Assembly (NCBI GenBank): GCA_958510825.1
Contig: OY294045.1
Location: 12,389,916-12,453,915 of the forward strand
From: Brachypterus glaber
Taxonomy: Eukaryota > Arthropoda > Insecta > Coleoptera > Kateretidae
Direction of reading: 5' to 3'
Length of the DNA stretch: 64,000 nt
The position numbers and the translations under genes are program-made. Positions 11,430 through 22,246 of this stretch are shown here, piece by piece. Numbering within the stretch: position 1 is the stretch's first letter; every line of letters starts with the position of its first letter. Under the pieces are notes generated by a model. That model had not been told where the DNA came from and ran no database searches. It saw only the letters and a list, made by a program, of their open reading frames with translations.

Positions 11430-12683
11430 CTACAGTTTTATGAAGTAGTATATGTATATGTTAAACTTACAAAATACAGTTATAAATAAAAAAAATAATG
11501 CCTAAGATTAATCTTGGGACAACTTTGGATTTAAAAAGAGTTCAAGGAGTACAATTATTCATTTTCTGGATCAGGATTTGGAAAATAGAAAATAAAGTTT
11601 ATTTTTTAACTTTATATGATTATTATGGAGTGTGAACCAGCTAGTTTTATTTTAAACTTTTTAATTTTTTACATTTTTAAGACTCTTAAACTCAAGACAA
11701 AAAATTCATTTAATCGAAAAATAGAAAAAAGTTTTATTTCTGCATGCAGTTAATAGTTATTTATGGTACTAGTGGGTAAAGTAAGATATTGCCCATGAGA
11801 AAATTAACCTACGAGGCGTCAGCCAGTAGAGGAAAACTAAGAAAATCCCCCAAAAATCTTAATTTTAAAGTTTGGTTTTAATCTGTCAAACAGTATGACC
11901 TGTATATCTGGATTCCGCCCCTCCAGTAAACAGAAAAATGGGCTTTTCAGAATATTTAAGCCTTAACCTTAAAACATTAAAATCTGGAAAACTTTTTTTT
12001 TCGCCATAACAATAATTTCTTCTCTTCAAGGTCGCCCATAAGTAAAAATTTGTGTTACGGATCTGTCTACTACAAACAAATTCCGGTGAATGGTTTATGT
12101 TGCACTACATTTTTTCGATCAATGTTAAAAAAGTCAACCTTCTAATTTAGTTAATAGATCTACTAATAGTAGTGCAATTTACAAGTAACGGTATTTTATC
12201 ATTTTTATCCCAATTTAAGATTTGCACCGGCACTACACTAATAGGGAGCAGAAGTTTTGAAATCGTCATCGATGGATAAACATTTTCAATTATGTTTTCT
12301 TCAACTTTTTTTGCGTTTTAGATCAAAACAAATAAAATCTGCTTTTTATCTATCTATATATAGGTATACAACATAAAGATAGTTTTACATTTTATACTTT
12401 TGGAGAAAGTAGAAATTTGTAGCAAGACTATGATGCTTTAAAGCCTCCTTAAAAAATTTAGGGACGCAAAAATTGCAAAATTTATAGCTTAACATTGCAA
12501 AATCCACCTTTTTCTGGGTTAGGAGCCCTTTTAAGTTACCAATTTTAAGCGAGTTCAAGGTTGATTTATTGCTCGATTACCTTTTTTTTTATCGTCAACT
12601 TCTAGAGGACATTTTGAAGGTTAGAAGAAGATGGACCTTTTGAACCATTTTTTTACCTCGTACTTTTAGTAACTAGTTCTGCA
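11430..12683. other. Mostly unrecognised DNA with one shared module
   Basis: The only shared sequence is 11770-11830, with GATATTGCCC, AAAATTAACC and GAGGCGTCAGCCA, which recurs with parts inverted at 5215-5256. The remainder shows no frame, fold or repeat that I recognise. Confidence 0.45.
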
Positions 12684-13122
12684 ATGGACTGCCGCCTATT
12701 TAGATTAGATAAAGAGAGAAGTTCTACAGAAAGAGATAAAAATATAATTATTATTGTTTTAAAATAAAATTATGCATATTTTAGGTAAAAATAACATTTT
12801 AGATTATATTTTATATTACATGAAGTTAAGATATTCTTTTTAAATTTTTATAACAACTGTGTACAGTAGGTCTAAAGTTTCCTAGGGAACTTATGACCTA
12901 CTCCTTAATTTGACAGTCATTGATAATACCCCGTTGTGTGTGAAGAATTTGTACTTGTTTTGTGTTTAATAAGCTGTTTTATGTATTCTTTAATAATTTT
13001 GCATATAATTTTTTGTGGCACTGTGATAAAATCCAAATATAATATTTTTAGGGAATTTTCTTTTTGGTTTGGTATTAAAGACCTAAATTTATGTTGCCTA
13101 ACGTATTGGACTGCTGTCCATT
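12684..13122 (+). mobile_element. Family G element, copy 1
   Basis: About 440 bp, repeated in reverse at 35913-36384 and 40341-40820. It begins ATGGACTGCCGCCTATTTAG, contains a GTAGGTCTAAAGTTTCC palindromic centre with TTATGACCTAC, and ends TATTGGACTGCTGTCCATT. Short imperfect terminal inverted repeats share AATGGAC.GCAG. No frame spans it, so it is non-autonomous. Confidence 0.7.
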
Positions 13123-13298
13123 AGAACTGCATAAAAATCAACATGTTCCTTTCATTTTTGAAAGGAAAGGAAATTATTATTAACCATACAGTTATTGTTA
13201 TTATGTAACTAAAAATTTTTAGTTTAAAAAAGCAATAATTATAATTTTATGACCCATTAAAATTTTTATTAAGCAATATATTTATCATAATATATAAT

Positions 13299-13966
13299 AT
13301 CGTCATCTAAAGGCTCTAACGGTCTAACTCCAAAACGTCATATTATTCAGGAGACGTAAAAAACGATTTAAAACTTAATTATAGTAATTTAGAACTTTAA
13401 AACTAGCTTGTTCACAGGTAAAAATGTTTGAAATGTGTTAATGTATTTAAAACTTTTCATTGTTATCTATTTTATATAAATTATTTGAAAATTAAATTTT
13501 AACCACAGAATCTAAATTCACTAATGGTCTAACTCCAAGGGAAGATAAAAGAGGATACCTATCGTATTATATCGCGTAATATTATTACAAAAAATTTATA
13601 TTTTTATATTTAATATATAATATTACTACTAGGTAGGCATAATATATATACATTATTAATGGCAATAATTATAATTATCATCAAACAGTAAATTAACAAA
13701 TATTTGAAACGGGATCCCCTGTTGTCGAGAAATAGTTTGACATTAGTGACAGTTCTCATTTAATTGTTTTCTCACAATCATATGATGGAGTTAGACACTT
13801 AGCGACTTAAAATATTTACATTTTTGCATTTTTTGAGGCTGATATTGGTTTAATGCAACTTTTTTTTTTTTGAAGTATGTTGGTAATCAAATAATGAAGC
13901 AAATTTGATAAAAATCTCATTTTTGAAAAATTTGGATTTAGACAACTAGAGCCTTTAGTGGACGAT
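13299..13966. mobile_element. Foldback element with AAAGGCTCTA ends
   Basis: ATCGTCATCTAAAGGCTCTA at the left pairs with the right-end complement CTAGAGCCTTTAGTGGACGAT. CTAATGGTCTAACTCCA and GGTCTAACTCC repeat inside the left part, with TGGAGTTAGACACTTAG in the right part. No coding frame is present. The target duplication is not resolved because the flanks are AT-rich. Confidence 0.6.
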
Positions 13967-14029
13967 ATGTTGTTTTTATTATCTCTATAATTAATAAAAT
14001 AATTTAATTATGATTATTATGTATAATTA

Positions 14030-14125
14030 TTATATTATTCACAGCGCCTGCGCTAAAATAATATACAGTAGTTTCGAATTTTCAAAAAAAAACCAAAAAT
14101 CGTCCTAGAAAAAAAAAATAAGAAT
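14030..14125 (-). repeat. Family H 3'-end fragment
   Basis: Reverse copy of the H terminus with CACAGCGCCTGCGCTAAAAT, then CAGTAGTTTCGAATTTTC and CGTCCTAGA. It corresponds to the last about 95 bp of the element. Confidence 0.6.
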
Positions 14126-14369
14126 TTTAAAAATGGCGAAATAAATGGGAGTTGCTATTTAAAGTTTTAGGGGTAGGCGCCCTGAGGGTCAGGGGGTTGA
14201 ATGTAATACAACAACAAATAGCTCAAAAATTGTCCCCCTTGGTATGTAAATGTGTGTCGCCAAATTTTCATTTGGTTTGGACTTTTTCATTCATTAATTT
14301 TCATAGTGTCATCAGTTTTAACTTCTTTAAAAAGAAATATTAAAGCTGCTCGATTTCAAATTGTCACCC

Positions 14370-14840
14370 TGTATGTATATATAATATTAATATTCTCTAT
14401 TTAACTATAATTTTTTTATAATTTTTTAAACTTTTAATTTTTTAATTTTATTGCTAAAAAATGCGACTTTTTAAGATTTTTTTTGTAAATTTTTATTTAT
14501 ATCAATTAGTTTAAAAGCATAACTTACGTTTTAATAATAATAAGTAATGATTTTTTTGAAAATTGTTTGATATTTTTTTTAAGAAATTTTAGGAAAATGC
14601 CCATTTTCAACCTTATTTTAAACCCCCAAAAAAATGTTTGGACTTAAAAATATATTGTTGAATAGAGAATTTCATAAGCTTTAAAATGATTTATCACACG
14701 ACTCAATCTTTTATTTAAAAAAAAAACACCTCCGTGTCCCTCTGCCTACATTTTAACAGCTGAAAATATGAAATATATTCAAAAATATAGTTTGGTTAAT
14801 AAGAGATATCAAAAAAGGCTGTGATGAAAGGTGAAAAATG
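14370..14840. repeat. Partial MITE related to family I
   Basis: From about 14660 the sequence AGAGAATTTCATAAGCTTTA, ATGATTTATCACACGAC and TTTTAACAGCTGAAAATATG follows the same order as the right arm of foldback I (62025-62160). The left arm is replaced by A/T-rich sequence. It directly precedes foldback J. Confidence 0.55.
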
Positions 14841-14845
14841 GCATA

Positions 14846-15500
14846 TACACGGTGTATTTGAAATAGCGTCAGAAATTTTAACAGATGATTCTACATCATA
14901 AAATATGACAAAAAGTTCCTATAAACATATGTCTAAAAATGCGTCATAAGGGAGCTACGCCCCTTTGAAAGTCGCTAAAAGAATCGGTTTTTATTTAATA
15001 ACTCAGGAACCCTTTGAGATAAATCAACGAGGTTTTGCACGTCAACTAATCCTACCAAGGTCCGTTTTTATGTGTTATTTTCATGTACTTATTTCAACCA
15101 GGGGTGTGCGAAACGGGGGGGGCTTATCAGTTTTTTGTCCAAAACTTTTTTCTGTGTAACTTTTTTGCAATTTTATTTTTGAAATATGATTCCTCAGGTC
15201 AAAATACATAAAAAAGGTACTCTTGCACCGTTTCGCACACCCCTGGTTTAAATAAGTACTTGAAAATGAAATACAAAGATGGGCCTTATTAGGATTAATT
15301 CACGTGCAAAACCTCGTTAACATATCTCAAAGGGTTCCTGAGCTATTAAATAAAAACCGATTTTTTTAGCCAATTTCAAAGGGGTGTAGCTCCCTTACAA
15401 CGCATTTTTAGACATATGTTTATAGGAACTTTTTGTCATATTTTATCATGTAGAATCACCTGTTAAAATTTCCTACGCTATTTCAAATACACCCTGTATA
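14846..15500. mobile_element. Family J foldback MITE
   Basis: About 650 bp with arms of about 280 bp. The ends share GGTGTATTTGAAATAGCG. Each arm carries in order AGATGATTCTACATCA, ATAGGAACTTTTTG (or its complement), GGGAGCTACGCCCC, an AAAACCGATT block, an AAAGGGTTCCTGAG block and CGAGGTTTTGCACGT. The centre ends in CAGGGGTGTGCGAAACGG and its mirror. The order of internal modules matches family K, so J and K are related. Confidence 0.8.
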
Positions 15501-16064
15501 AGGTGAATAAAATTCGTAGAATCTATGTAAAACTTAAATATCTAAATAAAATTAGGTAAACCTACATAGAAAAATATTACACTAGAGTGATATAAAAATA
15601 TCAAAGTAGTGTGATATAAGGCGTTTTCTAAAAAACAAAAGAGTCTGCTAAATGTAATTTTCATAGGGGATCGTATGAAAATTAATTTATAAGTACCTAA
15701 ATAAATCTTATTTACTAAAATCAGAGTAAAACAAAATATTAAAATAGGTCAATGTGATTTATGGTCATTGTATAAATACTAAATGAAAGTAATATTAATA
15801 AGTGATAGTTTAATTATGATTTTCTTTAACTTTACTGTCCGTAGTTAATGCCATTATTTAAAAATTCGATATGGTAATAAAAATAATAATAATTTTAATT
15901 ATTAGATTAGATTCTCGAAGTTGACTTAAACTTGTGTTTTGAAACGGTTATTTGTGTGCTAAGGCCAGAAAGAAAGTCTTTGCTAGCCTAGTATCATTTG
16001 TAAAACGAGGTAAGTACGAGGTTTGCAAAAGACGATTCCAGCAAAGATGAATAAAGAGAATAAA
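15501..16064. other. No recognised feature
   Basis: AT-rich DNA. A GT-AG-like donor context (AACGAGGTAAGTACG near 16003) was seen but no supporting reading frame. Confidence 0.4.
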
Positions 16065-16412
16065 AACAAGCCGTAAACATATATAATATTAGGCATTCTT
16101 TTATATACTATTCACAGTAAATGGTATATTGCATTTTCCCAAATACTCAAAAAAGGAATTTTCAACAGTTCTTTTTATTTTCTTTTTTCCCTTAGATTTT
16201 TCCTGAAAATTTCAAGTCGATCGGATTATTCGTTCTTGAGGTATCGTGTTAACAAAAACCGTGACATCGGACAGACGGACGGACAGACAGACGGACAACA
16301 AAAAGTTTCTTATTTTTTCAAGAATTTTTTTGTCTAGGACGATTTTTAAAATTTTTGGAAAATTATAAACTACCGTATAATACTATCCTAGCGCAGGCGC
16401 TATGAATCGTAT
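16065..16412 (+). mobile_element. Family H element, full-length copy
   Basis: Starts AACAAGCCGTAAACATATAT, continues with TATACTATTCACAGTAAAT, contains AAATTTCAAGTCGATCGG and the tract GACAGACGGACGGACAGAC, and ends TACTATCCTAGCGCAGGCGC. Both ends carry hairpin-forming ACTATTC/GAATAGT modules, but they are not simple terminal inverted repeats. It has no coding capacity. Subterminal repeats plus a 3' hairpin resemble Helentron-associated elements, which is an inference. Confidence 0.7.
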
Positions 16413-16570
16413 AACAAGCCGTAAAGATATGTAATACTTCGAATTTCAGAGAATACCATTCACAGTGAGAAGCATATAGCGTTTTATCTCGATATACTTC
16501 CAAAAATATAATTGATTTATCTCGTGCGAGTATTTTATTTTTTATACTGGCGTCGCGACGCGTCGCGACG
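16411..16570 (+). mobile_element. Family H element, second head-to-tail copy
   Basis: A new H start, AACAAGCCGTAAAGATATGT, begins directly at the end of the preceding copy and continues through CATTCACAGTGAGAAGCATA and GCGTTTTATCTCGATATAC. It degenerates after about 16545, where a GTCGCGACGCGTCGCGACGT tract appears. Head-to-tail junctions of this kind are typical of rolling-circle or tandem insertion, although unequal crossing-over would also produce them. Confidence 0.6.
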
Positions 16571-16637
16571 TCTACAAATTTTTATCAATCGATTTTTTTT
16601 TTAATTGATAAGAATATATCTGTGGCTTCGTTCTCAA

Positions 16638-16794
16638 AGGGCGGGTGTCACTTTGTCAATAGCAAAGTTTTCAAGTTAACTCTCAGAGTTGACTTGAAAA
16701 TAATAATATTTTGAAAAGGCTGCTATTGGCGTTATCAATAGCAGTCAATAGTGCTCAGTCAATAGCGAATGTCACTTTGGAGTGTTACGCCCAT
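16638..16794. mobile_element. Family L palindromic MITE
   Basis: GGGCGGGTGTCACTTTGTCA at the left pairs with the GTCACTTTGGAGTGTTACGCCC end, with CAATAGC repeated in both arms and an AAGTTAACTC/GAGTTGACTT inner stem. AAAAGGCTGCTAT in the centre is shared with the nested MITE at 20553-20693. Confidence 0.6.
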
Positions 16795-17019
16795 GTTAAT
16801 GTTATAGGGAAATAGCGTTATAGAGGGGGGGTGGGGGTCCGAAATTATCAAAATTTGCCTTAATTAATACTTGAACGTTCCCTTATCGGGGTTTCCCTCA
16901 ACTTTTTATAATTTTTTAAAAAGTTGTACCCCAATTAACTTTTTTATTTATTTAAAGATTTTTCTCAAAACTGGTAGAATTAATTTTTTTGTGCGTTGTG
17001 AAGAGTATAAAAAGAAAGT
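16795..17019. other. Decayed repeat sequence
   Basis: Contains GGGAACGTTCAAGTATTAAT in reverse near 16866, which matches the ends of the foldback at 28543-28771, and a G-rich run near 16830. It is probably a solo end of that family next to SINE body sequence. Confidence 0.45.
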
Positions 17020-17092
17020 GCAGTCAAACCCGAGATTCAAACCCGGACACCTGGATTTTAAACCTTCATACTGACTGAGCTAAACATAGCCC
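17020..17092 (-). mobile_element. tRNA-like SINE head
   Basis: On the minus strand the sequence reads TTTAGCTCAGTCAGTATGAA, matching a pol III A box, followed 35 bases later by CCGGGTTTGAATCTCGG, a B box inside a perfect T-arm. The expected acceptor stem does not pair, and the anticodon arm is poor. It is therefore a tRNA-derived SINE head or tRNA pseudogene rather than a working tRNA gene. The SINE body would extend towards 16880. Confidence 0.5.
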
Positions 17093-17099
17093 TAGCGTG

Positions 17100-17293
17100 G
17101 GGGGGGGAGGTCAAAAATTACAACTTTTTTTAGCCTAAAAATACAACTTTTTTCTCGAGAAAAAAGTTAATGATTAAAAAAAAGGTTCTCACCTCACCAT
17201 ATATAACTTTTGTTTCGGATCAATGAAATAAATAACTTTTTAAAATGGGTGAGTGGGACGCTCCCCCCAGCCCCCCCATAGCTACCGCCCTGG
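17100..17293 (-). mobile_element. Possible hAT-like end
   Basis: CCATAGCTACCGCCCTGG at 17277-17294 reads on the minus strand as CCAGGGCGGTAGCTATGG, a hAT-style terminus. G-rich sequence at 17100 could be the opposite end, but the match is weak. Confidence 0.3.
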
Positions 17294-17390
17294 AGTTAAA
17301 GAAACAATGAAAAATAGATGTTTAAGTATGACCTAGTACAATTCGTCAATAACCATTTTTTTATTTTTCGGAAAATATTGGTTGATTTTC

Positions 17391-17620
17391 CCATAACGAG
17401 TGACATATAAAGTTTTATGCAATAAATAGCTTAGAAATTCATATTTTTATTCAAAATTTTAATGACTTTACAAGAAAATAATTTGACAAGTGACAATTGA
17501 GTCGGTAAAATAAATAATTGTCTAACCTGTAAAGTAAGAACTACGTGTATAACCCACACGTGGTTTGAGTTTTTTAATTTAAAATAAAGCTAGTAATTTT
17601 ATTATTATCTGTATGCATTG
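17391..17620 (+). repeat. Family D repeat, copy 2
   Basis: Matches 5260-5483 through CAATAAATAGCTTAGAAATT, AATAATTTGACAAGTGACA, AAAATAAAGCTAGTAATT and ATTATCTGTATGCATTGGA. Small indels separate the copies. Class unknown. Confidence 0.6.
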
Positions 17621-17799
17621 GACTTCTGAAACACACTATATCATGTATTCATTTGACGTACTTCCCTCAAGCAGGTAGTCAACAATAATCGATATATTTC
17701 CAAGTTTGAAAATGTGCAATATGTTTATTACTTGTGCAACCGTTGACGTAACATTCGCGAACGTGCCGCGGGGTCATATTGGCCTTGTGGTGACGCTTC

Positions 17800-18069
17800 A
17801 TGACGGTTAGTATGTATCAAACATTCACTTTACTTCCTGGACTTTTTATGTGCGGATACAATCTGGCTGATTGCCAATTTTATTTATGTCCAAGTGGACA
17901 CACAATAATGTTTGAAGCCTCTGAAGTCAAACCTTGCAATACAGAGTTATTATGTCAGGGCGCAGTGGGGGACAATGTGTGTGATACATCTAAGGCAGCT
18001 ATGATTAGTGTTTTAAAAATTGATTTTGGGACTGTTTTCATTAATGATTACGCTATTAATATTTGTTGA
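17800..18069 (+). CDS. Unassigned Cys-rich 89-residue ORF
   Basis: An open frame of 89 codons that stands out from its surroundings by visibly higher G+C and varied codon use. The product has seven cysteines, including CGYNLADCQFYLCPSGH, EVKPCNTELLC and GDNVCDT. There is no signal peptide at the N-terminus as drawn, though a hydrophobic TFTLLPGLFMCG run lies at residues 8-19. The DCQFYLC segment faintly recalls chitin-binding peritrophin spacing, but the full cysteine pattern does not fit. It may be a lone exon, a decayed gene, or part of an unrecognised element. No function is assigned. Confidence 0.25.
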   Translation: MTVSMYQTFTLLPGLFMCGYNLADCQFYLCPSGHTIMFEASEVKPCNTELLCQGAVGDNVCDTSKAAMISVLKIDFGTVFINDYAINIC

Positions 18070-19196
18070 CATTTAGGTTATTATTTCAACTTTCAACAGT
18101 TTAAAACAAAATACATGACATGACTGCGTTTTTCATTATTGACAAGATAGCTCAATTTTTTTATTCATCTTAAATTTACCACCTTGAAAATGAGCTCAGT
18201 TTGATAAGGGCTGGAAACCGGTCGGTGTTTTTGATAAATCTATGGGGTAAAGGACCTTATTTGTTTTATTATTATAATATAACCCCACTATGGATCCATA
18301 CGTTCTGCCAACCATAAAACAAAAGTGTCTCAACTCAAAGTTAGATTCTGCTCCGAATTTATAAATATTTTTTTTTTCTACAGTCAAACGAAAACTTAGG
18401 CATTAATAAATAAATTAATTAAAAGAATTTTTTTCATATATTTTCAAGTATGGTCATAACCGATCTTTATTTCTATTTAATTATGAAATGTAATACATCG
18501 ACAGATATATGTATCGAAAATATACCGAATCTGGAGGTGTATTTGCAGGACTATTTTTTGAAACAATTTTTTAACAATTTAAATCTTCAAAAGTAATTTG
18601 AATAAATAATTAATAATAATTAATTTGATGTTAATTTATTTTGACAAAATAAATTTATGTTTGACATTTCTAATTTTTGGAATAAAAATTATCTAAATTC
18701 ATTAAATTTTATTAATATTGAAATAAAATAAGCTAATAAGACATAAAAATTGCCTTAATTTTGCATTTAAGTTGATTTTGTTATAATATTACATGATCAA
18801 GCTTGTTATATCAAAGAACTAGAAAACTGGTATATATTCGATTTTCTGATATATATTCGAGACGAAAATATACCGTCGTTATGGTAATGCCTTGTTTTTT
18901 ACTGGTGGAAACCGATATTATGATATTTGAAAAAATAAACTATTAAAGATGCTAAATATGCAACTTGATTGCTCGCTGAAGGATTTTTTACTACTCCTTT
19001 CAAAACAACATTCTATTTATGTTTATTTGTTTATTTTGAACTATACTATATCATTGTACAATTTCAGACTTTGCTTATAACATATCGACTTGTAAAAGTC
19101 CAAACCTCGTCTCAAAAAATCAATACTCGTTCCTTGTACTAATCACCTCTGTACATGATGACCAGTACTCGGCGAATTTCCAGTACTCGCATAGGG
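18070..19196. other. No recognised feature
   Basis: AT-rich DNA, with AATTAATAATAATTAATTTG near 18607 and two TATATATTCG motifs near 18830 and 18850. No gene, fold or shared repeat was recognised. Confidence 0.45.
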
Positions 19197-19567
19197 GCCG
19201 CGTCGACTCTAGCGTTGACGCGAGGTTTAAAATATTTACATTTTTATTTCTTTTTATCTTGATTTTTTTTAATGATTCCATTTAAACGAGTAAGGTGGGA
19301 AAAAAGTTATCGATAAATAAAAATTAAAACCTTTCGTATTCTTAAAAGATAAAAATCGAATGTTGGTTTTTTCTTTGAAAAACACCGATATATATATACA
19401 TATGTATAGTCAATATTGTTGTGTGTAACAAATTAGTCCTCAAATGTTTCGATTTAGTGACCTTTATAAAAATTTCCCTCATAATTCGGCAAAATTATTC
19501 CGTAAGCCTATGTTTCTGTGTTTATTTTCAATGTTGATGAGTCATAACTGAGTTTACGCCGACTACT
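19197..19567 (-). repeat. Family E repeat, copy 2
   Basis: Reverse counterpart of 5826-6205. It starts CGCGTCGACTCTAGCGTTGA, passes through AACACCGATATATATATACA, and ends GTTTACGCCGACTACTG. Divergence is low enough to align by eye over the full length. Confidence 0.65.
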
Positions 19568-19691
19568 GATGATGACTGGTAACTTATATAAACTTTAATT
19601 AATTATATTAATATAATTTAACTTTAAAAAGTCCAAACTAGTTGGAATAATTGATTGAAGTTTTTATATGTTATCATTCATCGTGTATAGT

Positions 19692-19910
19692 CAGGGGAGG
19701 GTGGGGTTTTTGCTTTGGTGGTGGGTAATTTTTATTCGATTTTATTTATCTTCCAAAAAATTTGTTCTTAACAAAGAACAAATTGATAAAACTTTAGTTT
19801 TTTATCTATTAAATATTTCCATTTGAATGATTAGCTATTTATCTGTCTTGAAAAAAATTATGAAATAAAAACGGACAGACGGGGGCAATTGCGCCTTGGA
19901 TCCGCTCCTG
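19692..19910. mobile_element. hAT-like MITE
   Basis: The left end is CAGGGGAGGGTGGGG and the right end GGATCCGCTCCTG, consistent with short hAT inverted repeats of the CAGGNGCGG type. The 219-bp body has no frame. The 8-bp flanks are only partly alike, so the target duplication is not confirmed. Confidence 0.45.
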
Positions 19911-20235
19911 TAGAGAGTTAATTAGTGCAAGCAACCAAAAATTGATTTTTTTGAGATACGAGGTTTCGAAATTTACAAGTCGATATACATATTTCGATTT
20001 TCCTCCTTTCCACAATTAATTACATGTAGGGGTATGCGGGGATCATTGGCCAGACAGGCACAGTGGACACTTTACTATTTCCTATTATTAATTTACAAAA
20101 TTTTCCACCCATGTTTACTTAATTCAACCAAATTGGATAACACCGGCCCATAAATAAAATTAGTTCAATTACTATTAAGGGGTCTTTCTACCTTCCAATT
20201 TTAAAAATAATCTTTTACAATATTTTTTTTTATAT
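19911..20235. other. No recognised feature
   Basis: Spacer between a hAT-like MITE and a family K foldback. Nothing recognised. Confidence 0.4.
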
Positions 20236-21082
20236 ACAAGGTGATCAGTAACTGCCATGACAAATTTTAAAAGGTGATTTTTCATCCAAAAATATAAAAA
20301 AAGTTTCTATAAATATTTGGAAATGGAAATGAGCCCTAAGGCAGCTACGGCCCTTCGAAGATGACATATAAAATGGGGAACAAAAAAATCATGAATTGAT
20401 TTGATGCTGCAGAGTGATTCTTCATTTAAAACTGAGCAAAAAAGTATTCTTCACCAAAACACCTAAATTTAATATTAAAGGAGTATCCTTTAACGATTTT
20501 GGTGGCACAAATTGTTACTTCCACTTAATTGCATTTTTTTTTAAACGGTTGCTCCTACACTGCCCTGCTACTCTAGAAAGCAGTAACTCCATTTGTCGCT
20601 TAGCGACGTTTTGACATTAACTCCGATGTAATATTTCGAAAAGGCTGCTATGCGACAAATGGAGACTGCTTTATAGCAGTAGGGCAGTACAGTGTATGAC
20701 ATTTTTTTATGTATTTTTTACTCAAGGAATCTATATTTTTAAAAAAAATTAAAAAAAATACACATAAAAATGTTTGGGTCAAAAATGTATTAAGCCTCAC
20801 ATGTTTTGCCCGTCTAGGCACGCCTGTGGATAAATTCAAAAAATAAATTAACATAAACTTATTGCCCTTATTAATACTAGTATACGTGCAAAAGCTCGTC
20901 GCTCTAGCTTAAAGGGTACCAGAGTAATTAATTAAAAACCTTATTTTTATTACCAATTTTAAAGGGCCGTAACCCCCTTAGGGCTCATTACCGGATCAAC
21001 CTTAATAGGAACTTTTTTTTGATAATTTTGGATGTAGAATCACCACTTAAATTTTGGCATGCCAGTTATGGATCACCCTGTA
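20236..21082. mobile_element. Family K foldback MITE, copy 1 (interrupted)
   Basis: Ends ACAAGGTGATCAGTAACTGC and the right TATGGATCACCCTGT form terminal inverted repeats of the widespread ACAGGGTGATC type. The arms contain GTAGAATCACC, GGAACTTTTTTT, AAAGGGCCGTAACC and GCAAAAGCTCGTCGCTC. Copy 2 lies at 37677-38362 and a one-arm copy at 60955-61250. A smaller palindrome is inserted at its centre. No transposase. Confidence 0.75.
20553..20693. mobile_element. MITE nested at the centre of family K copy 1
   Basis: ACTGCCCTGCTACTCTAGAA and AACTCCATTTGTCGC at the left pair with GCGACAAATGGAGACTGCTT and AGTAGGGCAGT at the right. Family K copy 2 lacks this block at the corresponding position (about 38060), where it reads CAGTGTAACACTGTAGGAGC. 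The AAAAGGCTGCTAT motif links it to family L. Confidence 0.65.
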
Positions 21083-21235
21083 GAAAGAAAAGAGATATCA
21101 TCCTGAAATTTTGTAGGTATGTTTATTTATATTCAAAGAATATATTCGTTTTTGTAGGAAAAATATAGCAATTGATGGTTTTATCTTTGTTTTTTTGTAG
21201 TCCTTTGTAATGTAGGAATGCCTCTTTCTATAATA

Positions 21236-21880
21236 TGTAAGATAAGATAAGATAAGATAAATTTATTCAGCAAAATATACAAAGTCTGTTTACAAATGTA
21301 GATATTAAATTTTTAAAGTGCACCTGATTTCCCGAAAGAAATCGTGTCGTGCTTAAATAGTTTACGAATACAATTATTTGGGTTATGCGTTACATAAGTA
21401 TTATATAAAGCAAATAGCAGGGAAAAAATTATATCTTAAAAAAAAAGTTAAATAGTTAAATACTATTAAAAATATTATCACAATTCTAAAAAATTCTAAA
21501 AAATATATACATACATTAACTTGTTCTTGTGTAAAAGATTTATATCTAGATGCGTATCTATGTTGGTCTAAAGTAGTGCATTTTCTATAGTATTTTTATT
21601 TTTGTGAATAAAAAGCTTTAGTTTTTTACAGAATAGACTGAAAGATTGAATGCGTTTAAGTTCAAGTGGCAAAATATTATATATTTTTGGACCCTTCACG
21701 ATTATAGTGTTTTCAAACAATGTTGTCGGAATTTTTGGAATTATCGCGACGTTGTCTTGTCTAGTATTGTATTGATGCTGTTGAATTTCTCTTAATTCCT
21801 CATTTTTATAGACGAACTTGGCTACATTAAATGCGTACAATTGATTAAAATTTAAAACGTTGCTCTCTTCATAAACTTCA
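21236..21880 (-). mobile_element. 5'-truncated non-LTR retrotransposon
   Basis: A minus-strand insertion made of the C-terminal end of an ORF2, about 230 bp of 3' untranslated sequence, an AATAAA, and a (TTATC)n tail at 21238-21260. The 3' UTR has a small hairpin, GATTTC..GAAATC, near 21327. It is truncated within ORF2, as expected from incomplete target-primed reverse transcription. Confidence 0.65.
21568..21840 (-). pseudogene. Non-LTR ORF2 C-terminal fragment
   Basis: About 90 codons ending in a natural stop. The product resembles the region after the reverse transcriptase in Jockey/I/CR1-like ORF2 proteins, with NVAKFVYKNEEL, QHQYNTRQDNVAIIPK and GPKIYNILPLELKRIQSF. The last motif is the typical basic, LP-containing tail of these proteins. 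No polymerase motif remains, so it is inactive. Clade is uncertain. Confidence 0.6.
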
Positions 21881-22246
21881 TCAGTACTCTAATTGTTTAG
21901 CTTATTCGTTTCATAAAAGAAACAAACCATATCTATGGTATAAATTTTATACAGAATTTGCACCTATAGTCATAACATTCCTATACTATTATATAGCCAT
22001 GGCATAAGTACTATATACTTATACCGACTACGAACGAAGAATAAATAAGAATAAATTAAACTAGGAAAAACATATTTTTCTAAATTTAAATAGCATTCTT
22101 TGTTATTACTGTTAATAATTCGATATACTTGAAGCCAAAAATTATCGCTTATATATAATTAGTTGTATTAGTTAATATAAATGAATAATTAGAATTGTGC
22201 AAAATGGTTTCATGTATCTTCTAGCTTCATAAATTTCATAGGGAGC
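21881..22246. other. No recognised feature
   Basis: AT-rich spacer with no shared repeat recognised. Confidence 0.4.

Noticed and set aside
11206..11448. 80-codon basic ORF (KIRRRNVTVKLDNN region)
   Set aside because: It spans a palindromic MITE; the frame is a by-product of the inverted arms.
15990..16020. Exon boundary at AACGAGGTAAGTACG
   Set aside because: A good donor-like match, but no open coding frame leads into it.
17020..17092. Functional tRNA gene
   Set aside because: A and B boxes are present but the acceptor stem does not pair, and repeat-like sequence follows. Called as a SINE head instead.
5260..17620. Family D pair as LTRs of a 12-kb retrotransposon
   Set aside because: Same orientation, but no TG...CA ends, primer-binding site, or gag/pol frames between them, and the interval is full of unrelated elements.
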